Made by a program: the position numbers and the translations under genes. DNA of 12,948 bases from Massilia sp. UBA2604 (GTDB lineage: Bacteria; Pseudomonadota; Gammaproteobacteria; Burkholderiales; Burkholderiaceae_D): NCBI GenBank assembly GCA_002339265.1, contig DDKG01000053.1:32917-45864 (forward strand). Reading direction: 5' to 3'. The notes under the pieces are model-generated. The model ran no database searches, was not told where the DNA came from, and saw only the letters and a program-made list of their open reading frames with translations. This document shows, one piece after another, positions 1-6,851 of the stretch (position 1 is the first letter of the stretch; the number at the start of each line of letters is the position of its first letter).

Positions 1-1823
1 ACGTTCACGCGGCCGCTCTTGGGCGTGGCCTCGATCGCGTTCTGGATCAGGTGGCCCAGCACGCGCTCGAGCCGCTCGCGGTCGGCCAGCACCATCAGGC
101 CCTGCTGCTCGACCTGCAGCGACGGATGCGGCTCGAGGGCGCTCTTGAGCGCGATCGCCTGGCGCACGACCGCCTCGACCGACAGCGCGCGCGGCCGCGC
201 CGGGGCATCGTTGCGGCTCAGTTTCTGCAGCATCGACGTCATCTTCTGGATCGAATGGTCGACCGTCTCGAGCATGTCGCGCTGGAACTCCGGGTTGTCG
301 CGGTGCTTTTCGGCGTTGGCGTTCATCAGGGACAGCTGGGACACCAGGTTCTTGAGGTCGTGCACCACGAAGGTCGACATGCGGTTGAACGAATCGAACT
401 GGCGCGCCACCATCAATTCATTGGCGGCGTCCTGCTGCGCCAGGTAGCTGGCGGCCTGGCTGCCCGCGATCTCGAGCAGGTCGAACACTTCCCAGTTCAG
501 CGCCACCGTGCTGCGCGCGTCCTGCAGCACCACGAAGCCGAACAGCTTCGAGTGCATGATCAGGGGCACCACCAGCCAGCCGCGCGGGAATTCCTTCAGC
601 CAGGCCGGCAGCTCGAGGTCGCCGTATTTCTCGGGCAGGGCCTTGTATTCGCGCAGGTCGATCACCCACTGGGTGGTCTCCAGGAAGCGGCAGAACTTCG
701 AATCGGCCGGCTCGATGGCGCTGCTGGACGCCTGCCAGCCGGCCACCGGGCGGTAGGTGCTGGCGCCGCCGCTGTCGGGCTCTCCATCGCGGCGCTGCCA
801 CAGTACCCCGCCCGGACTTTCGACCAGGGCGCCGACCGCCTCGATCGCGCGCTCGCCGATATTGGCGCTGTGCTCGGACAGGGTGCGCGTAAAGCGCATC
901 CATTCCTCGCGGTAGTCATAGCCGTAGCTGTAGAAATGCTTGCTGATGAAGACCTTGAGCCAGGCGCGGAAGGCGCCCGAGAACAGGGTCCCGGCCAGCA
1001 CCAGCAGTGCGCCGCACAGGAACACGACCTGCATCACGCCGCCCCAGCTGCCGCCGAAGTAGCGCAGGTAGTAGCCGGCGAAGCCCATCGCCATCAGGTA
1101 CAGCGCGGAGCCGAACAGCGCGGTCGAATGGAACATCACGCGCCGCGACAGCGCCAGCGCGTTGGCGCGCGAGGCGCCGCGCTTGACCGCGGTGCCGATC
1201 AGCGGCATGGCCAGGGCGTTGACGATGCCGCGCGCAGCCCAGGTATCCTGGTGCATCTCATGGAACAGCATCGCCTGGCTGTACATGTAGAAATCGTAGG
1301 CGAACATGGCGCCGATGCCGAGACAGGCGAACTTGATGGCCCAGCGCTCCTGCACCGTCTTGTTGCGGTACACCTGCTCGACCAGCAGCATGCCCAGCAC
1401 CGCCTGGCACACGCGCACCGTCACGTTCGGCAGCGTGCCGTCGAGGTTGAGCATCAGGTCGGTGCGCAGCAGCGCCGTCACCAGCAGCAGGCCCAGGTAG
1501 ACCAAGCCGCCGATGAATACCGGGGTGCGCAGGCCGAACGGCCAGCGGCTGCCCGGATCCCGGTAGTTGCCCAGCAGCAGAACCAGTACGACGCACCAGG
1601 CGCCGCTGCGCAGGATTTCGAGCTTGTCGGTCCAGACTGACCACAGCCCGAGTCCGGACGCGGCTTCCAGGGCCAGGGCGCCGGACCAGAGCGCGGTGAG
1701 CGCGCAGGCGATCGCGATCGGCGCGACGAAGCTGCGGCCGCGCCAGATCGTCAGCAGCAGACCGATCAGCAGCAGGAAACCGACGGCGGCGACGCTATAG
1801 CTGTAGACGGCAATGCTGGTCAA
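1..1823 (-). CDS. prsK: PrsK-type PEP-CTERM/XrtA system sensor histidine kinase (3' end outside window)
   Basis: Membrane sensor kinase that, with the response regulator PrsR, is thought to drive sigma-54 transcription of PEP-CTERM/exopolysaccharide genes. Seen: 607 codons. The N-terminal half (about residues 1-280) is a string of hydrophobic membrane segments starting TSIAVYSYSVAAVGFLLL. Next come the family-typical stretch SKHFYSYGYDYREEW (about 290-304) and a GAF-like soluble part. The H-box FVVHDLKN has the phospho-acceptor His488, and the N-box LIQNAIEAT has Asn595. The ATP-binding G boxes lie beyond the left edge; the family is usually around 680-700 residues. Start: the frame is closed upstream by a TGA and contains no ATG or GTG before TTG at 1823, so TTG is chosen; the protein then begins as PrsK homologues do. 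It lies 94 bp downstream of the sugar transferase on the same strand, with no U-tract terminator between, so the two are probably cotranscribed. PrsK identity is from recall of the family, not a search. Confidence 0.9.
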   Translation of the reverse strand, partial: MTSIAVYSYSVAAVGFLLLIGLLLTIWRGRSFVAPIAIACALTALWSGALALEAASGLGLWSVWTDKLEILRSGAWCVVLVLLLGNYRDPGSRWPFGLRTPVFIGGLVYLGLLLVTALLRTDLMLNLDGTLPNVTVRVCQAVLGMLLVEQVYRNKTVQERWAIKFACLGIGAMFAYDFYMYSQAMLFHEMHQDTWAARGIVNALAMPLIGTAVKRGASRANALALSRRVMFHSTALFGSALYLMAMGFAGYYLRYFGGSWGGVMQVVFLCGALLVLAGTLFSGAFRAWLKVFISKHFYSYGYDYREEWMRFTRTLSEHSANIGERAIEAVGALVESPGGVLWQRRDGEPDSGGASTYRPVAGWQASSSAIEPADSKFCRFLETTQWVIDLREYKALPEKYGDLELPAWLKEFPRGWLVVPLIMHSKLFGFVVLQDARSTVALNWEVFDLLEIAGSQAASYLAQQDAANELMVARQFDSFNRMSTFVVHDLKNLVSQLSLMNANAEKHRDNPEFQRDMLETVDHSIQKMTSMLQKLSRNDAPARPRALSVEAVVRQAIALKSALEPHPSLQVEQQGLMVLADRERLERVLGHLIQNAIEATPKSGRVN

Positions 1824-1890
1824 CGTGCGCCATCCATGAGAACGTGCATTGAAAAAATCCGGGTGAAGAACTCATGCATACCGATGCCTG

Positions 1891-1910
1891 GCCCCGGCGT
1901 CACCCGGGGC
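1891..1910 (-). other. GC-rich stem-loop between sugar transferase and prsK
   Basis: A perfect 7-bp stem GCCCCGG/CCGGGGC around a 6-nt loop, starting 8 bp after the sugar transferase stop codon. No T-run follows on the minus strand, so it does not look like an intrinsic terminator. It could stabilise the 3' end of the upstream message or separate the expression of the two genes; that is inference. Confidence 0.5.
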
Positions 1911-1917
1911 GGGGTCA

Positions 1918-3321
1918 TCAGCGTCCGCTGCGGAACAGGACGACCTTGAGCGTATTGATCAGGACCAGCACATCGAGGAACAGGCTGTTGTTCTTGACGT
2001 AATACAGGTCGTACTGCAGCTTTTGCAGCGCATCCTCGGCCGAGGAACCATAGCCGTAACGCACTTGGGCCCAGCCGGTAATGCCCGGCTTGATGCTATG
2101 GCGCACATTGTAATACGGCACCACCTCGATCAGCTGTTCGACGAAATAGGCACGCTCGGGACGCGGACCGACGAACGACATCTCACCCTTGAGCACGTTG
2201 AAGACCTGGGGCAGTTCGTCGATGCGGGTCTTGCGCATGAAATTGCCGACGCGGGTGACGCGAGGATCGTTCTGGGCCGCCCATTGCGGCTTGCCGCCTT
2301 TTTCGGCATCGGTACGCATGCTGCGGAACTTGTGTACGCGGAAGATCTTGCCGTCCTTGCCGACCCGTTCCTGCGAATAGAAGACGGGACCACGGTCTTC
2401 CAGCCACACGGCGATCGCCGCGGCCAGCATGATCGGCAGGGTCATGACCATGATCAGGGTGCTGCACACCAGGTCGAAGCCGCGCTTCATGAAGGTGCGA
2501 ATATAGCTCTGGTCAAAGCCGCCGCCGAAGACCAGCCAGCTCGGCTGCAGGGAATCGACCCGGATCTGGCAGGTTTCGCGTTCGAAGAAGGTGGCGGCGT
2601 CGGTGACCTTGAGACCTTGCAGCTTGCAGTCGAGCAGTTCCTTGATCGGGAAGCTGCCGCGCCGGTTTTGCACCGACACCACGATTTCCTGCACACCATA
2701 CTGCTTGGCGACCTTGACCAGCGAATCGCCGTCGCGCACTTTCAGAAGGTTGCCCGACGGCACGCAAACCTCTTCGGTGGCGACCGGGATGAAGCCGGCG
2801 ATATTGTAGCGATGGTAGCTGGTCTTCTTCTGCGCCAGTTCGCTGCATTCCTTGGCCAGCGGACCGCAGCCGAGGAACATGATGCGCGACTGCATCAGGC
2901 GCATCTCGGACGTCTTGAAGAAGATGATACGGGCCGTGAAGATGCCGACCGCCGCCAGGCCGAACACCAGCAGCAGGATGCCGCGGCCGAAATACAGGTC
3001 GGGCGCGATATAGAACACGAGAGTCAGGATCAGGAAGCCCATCAGGAAGGCGGGCATCAGCTTCATGAAGAAAGGATGGCGCAGGCCCTCGTCGAAATCG
3101 AGCTGGTACATGCCCATGGCGCTCATGCTGAAGCTGACCGCCACCGCGAAAGCGATCGCCGACGCCAGGAAATGGTCGAGCTGAAGCGTCGAGGCCGGGG
3201 TGCCGACCTCGAGGAAACGCATGGCGGCGCCGGCATAGGCAGCGCCTAGCAGGATCAATATCTCTACGAACAGAAGGACGAATACGATCTTCGACACATA
3301 GTGATTAGAGATACGAAACAT
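1918..3321 (-). CDS. PEP-CTERM/XrtA system sugar transferase (TIGR03013-like, EpsB type)
   Basis: Inner-membrane polyprenyl-phosphate sugar-1-phosphate transferase that starts exopolysaccharide repeat units on the lipid carrier. Seen in 467 residues: N-terminal membrane helices (about 11-31, 50-70, 90-106, 112-132), and a nucleotide-binding-like segment [10 protein letters not shown] (149-158) with a soluble domain to about 275. The catalytic core of the bacterial sugar transferase family follows: KRGFDLVCS (279-287), a helix to 306, [10 protein letters not shown] (331-340), [15 protein letters not shown] (366-380), FVGPRPER (383-390) and [11 protein letters not shown] (410-420). The full two-part WbaP/EpsB-like architecture is present and length is normal for the exosortase-linked subfamily. 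ATG at 3321 is preceded by GGGGA six bases upstream. prsK follows on the same strand, which fits the known exosortase-A exopolysaccharide cluster order. Which sugar it transfers cannot be read from the sequence. Confidence 0.93.
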   Translation of the reverse strand: MFRISNHYVSKIVFVLLFVEILILLGAAYAGAAMRFLEVGTPASTLQLDHFLASAIAFAVAVSFSMSAMGMYQLDFDEGLRHPFFMKLMPAFLMGFLILTLVFYIAPDLYFGRGILLLVFGLAAVGIFTARIIFFKTSEMRLMQSRIMFLGCGPLAKECSELAQKKTSYHRYNIAGFIPVATEEVCVPSGNLLKVRDGDSLVKVAKQYGVQEIVVSVQNRRGSFPIKELLDCKLQGLKVTDAATFFERETCQIRVDSLQPSWLVFGGGFDQSYIRTFMKRGFDLVCSTLIMVMTLPIMLAAAIAVWLEDRGPVFYSQERVGKDGKIFRVHKFRSMRTDAEKGGKPQWAAQNDPRVTRVGNFMRKTRIDELPQVFNVLKGEMSFVGPRPERAYFVEQLIEVVPYYNVRHSIKPGITGWAQVRYGYGSSAEDALQKLQYDLYYVKNNSLFLDVLVLINTLKVVLFRSGR

Positions 3322-3516
3322 GTTATTCCCCAGAATTTATTTTTGCTTCACTGCTTGCTGAGAGAGTGACGGCATCGACACGGACTGTATGGACAGGCGC
3401 GCATCGTCTCATATAAACACGTCAACATGTCGCGCTTTGCTGCCGACCTGTTGTATTTACCACATGTTACGCGACTATCACTTACAAAAAAGATAGTTTT
3501 TTAACGCAACATTATC

Positions 3517-3533
3517 AATATAGCAAAAAATGT
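3517..3533 (-). repeat. Inverted repeat copy A (ACATTTTTTGCTATATT on minus)
   Basis: Read on the minus strand this is ACATTTTTTGCTATATT. A plus-strand copy with one extra T lies at 3697-3714, giving an inverted pair about 165 bp apart. The core AATATAGCA also recurs at 3725-3733. Confidence 0.6.
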
Positions 3534-3696
3534 AAAAGATTTCTGTAGCGTGCGCGACCCTGGATGTGCCGCCCTGACGATGCTGCGGTCAGCTTCATGA
3601 ATGTCAGCTTAAGGCCGGACTATGTACTCCCGATGACGCAGCGGCCACCCAGATGCCATCCAGCGCAAACCATGCAATTTTATCATCGTTAAAATG

Positions 3697-3714
3697 ACAT
3701 TTTTTTGCTATATT
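3697..3714 (+). repeat. Inverted repeat copy B of the GCTATATT motif
   Basis: ACAT, six further T, then GCTATATT. It matches copy A (3517-3533) on the opposite strand apart from one additional T in the T-run. Confidence 0.6.
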
Positions 3715-3733
3715 TTCAACATTCAATATAGCA
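3706..3733. repeat. Local inverted repeat TGCTATATT / AATATAGCA
   Basis: Perfect 9-bp arms at 3706-3714 and 3725-3733 around a 10-nt spacer. Arm centres are 19 bp apart, about two helical turns, which would suit a dimeric DNA-binding protein. No T-run or gene end is nearby, so a terminator is unlikely. Its function is unknown. Confidence 0.55.
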
Positions 3734-3890
3734 TGGAAACATAGACGGACTCAACGACAGCGCGATTGCGCGTCCGTACAATGCAACATGGGTGCGCACA
3801 TCTGCGTTGTTCGAGCGAAAACGCTACTGTCGGCAATTCCAGCATGCAATTCGAGAGCGAAATTCTAGCATTGACTGAACAACATGCAGG

Positions 3891-3924
3891 GCAAGAAACC
3901 CTATCGTGCGCTATTGCACGATAG
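3891..3924 (-). terminator. Hairpin 3' of the acyltransferase gene, weak terminator
   Basis: Perfect 9-bp stem CTATCGTGC/GCACGATAG (3901-3909 and 3916-3924) with a 6-nt loop, starting about 30 bp after the stop codon of the acyltransferase at 3954. On the minus strand it is followed by GGGTTTCTTG, a broken T-run, so termination would be inefficient or Rho-assisted. Confidence 0.5.
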
Positions 3925-3953
3925 TTAATGTTGATTTAATGCAATTGTTCGGT

Positions 3954-5027
3954 TCAGATGCGCGCGATGCCGGGCCGTATCGGAGCGCCGCCTTCGGTAG
4001 AAGAGGCCTTGTCCGCCTTGCCGCCGGCGCCGATCAGGAGCGGGAAGAGGCGCGGCATCAGGTGCTCGGCAAGGCGGTAGACGACGACCAGGACCGCGGT
4101 CACCACCAGCGGCGCCATCACCCAGTAGACCGGGTAAGGCAGCGCGCCGCCGAACCTTCCGTACAGGATCCAGGTGAGCAGCAACACCGGCGAATGCGCC
4201 AGGAACATGAAGAAGCTGTACTTGCTCATCCCGGCGAGCCATCGTCCGACGGGGCGTCCGGCCAGCAAGGCCGTGGCCGGCCAGATCAGGAAGGGTGCGA
4301 CCAGCCGCAGGTAGGTGGTGTTCCCGATCCGGAAATGCACGATGGCCGCGCAGGCCAGCAGGAACAGCGCCAGGCACGGCAGCGCATACCGGTCCAGCAT
4401 GCGCAGGTTCCAGCCGCGCACCGCCGCCATGCCGCCGACATAGAACAGCACCGCCATCAGGTCGCGCAGCACCAGCACGCCATCAACATTCTTGAAGAAC
4501 ACGACCGCGACCAAGACCAAGCCCAGCCATGCCTGGCGGCGCAGCAGCCAGCCGAACAGGGGCGCGAGCAGGATCAGCACCAGCAGGTCGCGCAGGAAGT
4601 TCAGCGGATAATTGATTGGGGATGTAGTCAGGCCGAAGGCGGCGTTCAACCATGCCATCGGTTCGAACGGCCACAGCTGGGCGGACAGCTCGATGCCGGC
4701 GAACATCTCGGCGCCCAGGGCCAGCGGCAGCAGCGGCAGGTTGAAGCACAGGAAGGGAAGCAGGATGGTGCGCGCCTTCTTGCCGAACAACCTGGCTGGC
4801 AGGCGATCGAGCCCGGCCCCGAACAGCAGGTAGCCCGAGATGACGGTCAGCACCGGCACGGTGGCGCGGAACACGGCGAGCTGGAAAAAGGCTTTGGTGG
4901 CGTCGAACCAGCCGTCGCCGAGCGCGCTCATCGGCACATAGGCCGGGGTGTGCAGCACGATGACGCCAAAGATCATCACGAAGCGCAACAGCGCGATGCG
5001 TTCTCGGAGGCTACGGTCAAGTGTCAT
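3954..5027 (-). CDS. Acyltransferase 3 family membrane protein
   Basis: Predicted integral inner-membrane acyltransferase of the OafA/ExoZ type, which moves acyl (often acetyl) groups onto surface sugars. Seen in 357 residues: the N-terminal family signature RIALLRFVMIFGVIVLH with the presumed catalytic His26, about ten hydrophobic segments throughout, an SKYSFFMFLAHSP stretch near residue 290 typical of the late helices, and a basic, low-complexity cytoplasmic tail. Length is normal for the single-domain form without an SGNH extension. ATG at 5027 has AGGA six bases upstream. A sigma-70 type promoter lies 90-118 bp upstream on the same strand. Its neighbours are a related but broken acyltransferase upstream and an exopolysaccharide sugar transferase downstream, so a role in decorating exopolysaccharide is likely, though the substrate is inferred from context only. 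A serine-acetyltransferase-like or purely structural role is less likely. Confidence 0.85.
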   Translation of the reverse strand: MTLDRSLRERIALLRFVMIFGVIVLHTPAYVPMSALGDGWFDATKAFFQLAVFRATVPVLTVISGYLLFGAGLDRLPARLFGKKARTILLPFLCFNLPLLPLALGAEMFAGIELSAQLWPFEPMAWLNAAFGLTTSPINYPLNFLRDLLVLILLAPLFGWLLRRQAWLGLVLVAVVFFKNVDGVLVLRDLMAVLFYVGGMAAVRGWNLRMLDRYALPCLALFLLACAAIVHFRIGNTTYLRLVAPFLIWPATALLAGRPVGRWLAGMSKYSFFMFLAHSPVLLLTWILYGRFGGALPYPVYWVMAPLVVTAVLVVVYRLAEHLMPRLFPLLIGAGGKADKASSTEGGAPIRPGIARI

Positions 5028-5116
5028 GAAGGTCCTGTTCTGCGGAGCGACAGGGGCGCCGGAGCGCTGTCACATCACGATCGGTAAGGCTGCCGCATGG
5101 GCAGGCAAGCCTACTT

Positions 5117-5145
5117 ACCATAGAGTCAACAATCGTGAATGTCAA
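5117..5145 (-). promoter_or_regulatory. Sigma-70 type promoter for the acyltransferase at 5027
   Basis: On the minus strand, -35 TTGACA (5145-5140, perfect) and -10 TATGGT (5122-5117, 4 of 6) with a 17-bp spacer. The transcript would start near 5110, leaving a leader of about 80 nt. Confidence 0.65.
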
Positions 5146-5171
5146 TTGTGCGCATAAAAGTTTGCACAATT
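5144..5171. promoter_or_regulatory. Inverted repeat overlapping the acyltransferase -35 (operator-like)
   Basis: Perfect 8-bp arms AATTGTGC (5144-5151) and GCACAATT (5164-5171) with a 12-nt spacer, centres 20 bp apart. The downstream arm runs into the -35 box, a position suited to a class II activator or a repressor. The protein that would bind is unknown. Confidence 0.5.
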
Positions 5172-5211
5172 TACAGATGGTGTGCAGCGGCGCGCCGGCG
5201 CCAGGACGCGC

Positions 5212-6265
5212 TTACACGGCGGGCATGGCGCCCGGCGCGAATCGCTGCTTGAAGCCGCGGAACAGGTGGTTGCTGGGCCGCTCGACATAGCCGCGTACCG
5301 CGCAGGCCACGAACACGATCGCGGCGCACATGAAGACGAACGCCAGCAACTCGCCAACCGAACTGCGGAACAGATCGTAGAGCATGAAGCCGAAATGCTG
5401 GTGCAGCAGGTAGACCGGATAGGTCAGGATCCCCCGCCATATAAGTCCAGACGCTGCCCTTCATCGACCACAGGTCGCAGGAAATCAGGGCGAACACGGC
5501 GAAGAACACCAGGATGGCCCCGACGGCGACCAGCGGCGAAAACGCGGTGCCGGTGCGCGCCGACAGCACGCCGGCCTCTTTCACGGCATAGGCAAGGGCC
5601 AGCAGCAGCGAACATCCCAGGATCAGAAGATTGCGCCGGCTCGCGCCCTCGGTCCGGATCAGGAAAAACATGCCTCCAGCCACGAACAGCGGCGCCCACT
5701 AGGCCGCCAGCCAGAATTGCACCGGATGCATCGGGCGCACGAGGTTGACCACGCTGACCGCCAGCCACCCCAGATACAGCCAATGGATGTGCTTGATCAT
5801 GCCGAAGAAGATGACCGCGGCCATCAGGAGATAGAAATGCAGCTCGAAGCTCAGCGACCAGTAGGAGCCATCGACGTAGTCGATCCCCAGCCAATGGTTG
5901 ATCATCGTCAGATTGGCCAGGTATTCCGGCAACTCGACGCTATAGCGCCGGCTGCCCACGATCCAGGCGGTGACGGCCGTGACCGTCGCGGCGGCCCACA
6001 GGGCCGGATACAGCCGCACCATGCGCGAGGCCAGGAACCGGCGCGCACTCACGCCCTGGGCCGACATCAGGATGACGAAGCCGCTGATCAGAAAAAACAG
6101 GTGCACGCCCAGGTAGCCATAGCGCGACACCGAGTCGAACATCATGGTCGCGCCGGGCATGTCGCCGCCGCGCGGTCCCCGTGACAGGAAGTGGAATGCG
6201 ACGACAGCGAAACAGGCCAGCCCGCGCAGGAGATCGAGTTCATGCAAGCGCAGGATTGGACTCAT
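5212..6265 (-). pseudogene. Acyltransferase 3 family protein, disrupted by a TAG and a frameshift
   Basis: Second OafA/ExoZ-like membrane acyltransferase, about 350 residues when the lesions are ignored. Seen: start ATG at 6265 with GAGGAAGG upstream, N-terminal LHELDLLRGLACFAVVAFHF with the family His24, then FFLISGFVI, and the conserved YWSLSFELHFY block. The frame is then cut by TAG at 5701-5699 (codon 189), where CAG for Gln would be one base away. The same frame stays open and hydrophobic beyond it to about 5435. There a run of five G (5435-5431) carries one base too many. Dropping one G restores ILTYPVYLLHQHFGF, then RGYVERPSN and a TAA at 5214-5212, the normal family C-terminus. As written, only the first 188 residues would be made, lacking the later helices. 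Either a real decayed gene or sequence error; two independent lesions favour decay. Confidence 0.8.
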
Positions 6266-6600
6266 TGCCGCCTTCCTCTTAATTTTTAGCCCAGGTAACT
6301 TGATTAGACGTCATGACTTTCGTCATCTGCTGGCGGCCGATTCAATGACAACCTTTGATCGCGCGCGATACGCACGCGGAGGGTATTGTCTCAGGTATAA
6401 GGAAAAGGCGAAATGATTATTGACGGATTAGCCAGTTTGTAGGCGGATGTGTATCTTTTATGTCAATACGCTTCTATGGCCTGAGCAGGCAAGCGGAATG
6501 ACCGAAACGGAGTGCGACGGGATAGATTTGTGCGAGAGCGGGCAGACGGCGCCGCTTCTGTGATCGACCGACGGTGTCGGGGATGTCTGAAAAGACCTGA
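6266..6600. other. 335-bp intergenic region between the broken acyltransferase and the tRNA
   Basis: No supported gene. It should hold the promoter of the broken acyltransferase; a perfect TTGACA exists on the minus strand at 6465-6460 but no good -10 follows it. A 12-bp perfect palindrome ATCGCGCGCGAT lies at 6358-6369 and an 8-bp one, GTCATGAC, at 6310-6317. No clear terminator for the tRNA was found. Confidence 0.6.
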
Positions 6601-6676
6601 TGGCGCGGCTGGCTGGGATCGAACCAGCGACCCTTGGCTTCGGAGGCCAATACTCTATCCACTGAGCTACAGCCGC
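6601..6676 (-). tRNA. tRNA-Arg (anticodon CCG)
   Basis: 76-nt cloverleaf on the minus strand. Acceptor GCGGCTG pairs with CAGCCGC, D-arm GCTC/GAGT with loop AGTGGATA, anticodon stem TTGGC/GCCAA around loop CTCCGAA (anticodon CCG, reading CGG), T-arm GCTGG-TTCGATC-CCAGC, discriminator G and an encoded CCA. All stems pair, with one G-T wobble closing the D-stem. Stands alone, not in a tRNA cluster. Confidence 0.97.
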
Positions 6677-6692
6677 GCTGGAGGCGTGACGA

Positions 6693-6721
6693 AGGATACA
6701 GACTTTCCGCAGGTACGTCCA
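6693..6721 (-). promoter_or_regulatory. Likely tRNA-Arg promoter
   Basis: On the minus strand TGGACG (6721-6716), 17 bp, then TATCCT (6698-6693), each 4 of 6 to consensus. Transcription would start around 6686, ten bases before the mature 5' end, a usual distance for a single tRNA gene. Confidence 0.5.
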
Positions 6722-6733
6722 TGGGGAGAGGCC

Positions 6734-6757
6734 GAAAAACCCCTGCACCAATGCAGG
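6734..6757 (-). terminator. Terminator-like hairpin upstream of the tRNA promoter
   Basis: Stem CCTGCA/TGCAGG with a 4-nt loop (6757-6742), followed on the minus strand by GG and five T (6738-6734). It sits upstream of the tRNA promoter and could stop leftward transcription coming from the cytochrome region. The stem is short. Confidence 0.4.
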
Positions 6758-6764
6758 ATTACAC

Positions 6765-6770
6765 TATAAT
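6765..6770 (+). promoter_or_regulatory. Candidate -10 box (TATAAT) for the cytochrome transcript
   Basis: A perfect TATAAT 87 bp before the cytochrome start. There is no good -35 at 16-18 bp, so this is tentative. An alternative is TTGACG (6778-6783) with TAGATC (6802-6807), spacing 18. Confidence 0.3.
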
Positions 6771-6796
6771 AAGATGCTTGACGGCATTTGCAAAAC

Positions 6797-6833
6797 GCCA
6801 CTAGATCGCAGCCCCTTAGTGGCAGGTTTTTTT
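6797..6833 (+). terminator. Intrinsic terminator-like hairpin in the cytochrome leader (possible attenuator)
   Basis: Stem GCCACTA (6797-6803) / TAGTGGC (6817-6823) with a 13-nt loop, then AGG and seven T (6827-6833). It ends only 18 bp before the cytochrome start codon, between the likely promoter and the Shine-Dalgarno AAGGA. No plus-strand gene precedes it for which it would be the natural end. It may attenuate the cytochrome message or end a short leader RNA. Confidence 0.5.
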
Positions 6834-6851
6834 AATTGAATTAAGGAAATC

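Larger units (their letters stand above)
3322..3953. other. 632-bp intergenic region, AT-rich, with repeated motifs and no supported gene
   Basis: Lies between the start of the sugar transferase and the stop of the upstream acyltransferase, both minus strand. It probably holds the promoter of the sugar transferase-prsK unit, but I could not find a convincing -35/-10 or -24/-12 pair. It contains AATATAGCA-type inverted repeats (3517-3533, 3697-3714, 3725-3733), an 8-bp direct repeat GTCAGCTT at 3588-3595 and 3603-3610 (15-bp period), and a perfect hairpin at 3901-3924. The reading frames crossing it look non-coding. Confidence 0.7.

Noticed and set aside
51..1640. Long plus-strand open frame (529 codons) antisense to prsK
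   Set aside because: It is His/Gln/Arg/Ala-rich nonsense typical of the reverse frame of a GC-rich gene; the minus strand encodes a recognisable kinase over the same bases.
2023..3249. Plus-strand open frame antisense to the sugar transferase
   Set aside because: Low-complexity His/Glu/Ala composition expected from reverse codons; the minus strand is certain.
3642..3659. Candidate sigma-54 promoter (TGGCATCTGGGTGGCC on minus) upstream of the sugar transferase
   Set aside because: GG-N10-GC spacing is met but the -12 half is poor (TGGCC instead of TTGCW), and it lies more than 300 bp from the start codon.
3517..3733. Insertion sequence or MITE bounded by the GCTATATT inverted repeats
   Set aside because: Arms are short and imperfect, no target duplication is visible around them, and there is no transposase; kept only as repeats of unknown role.
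3782..3797. Second sigma-54-like site on minus (GCGCACCCATGTTGCA)
   Set aside because: The -12 half is good but the invariant GG at -24 is CG, and it lies about 460 bp from the gene.
3906..5087. Plus-strand open frame antisense to the first acyltransferase
   Set aside because: Gln/His/Arg-rich mirror of a membrane protein; it begins inside a hairpin and has no convincing RBS.
6458..6751. Minus-strand small open frames across the tRNA gene
   Set aside because: They read through a perfect tRNA-Arg cloverleaf; the coding potential is incidental.
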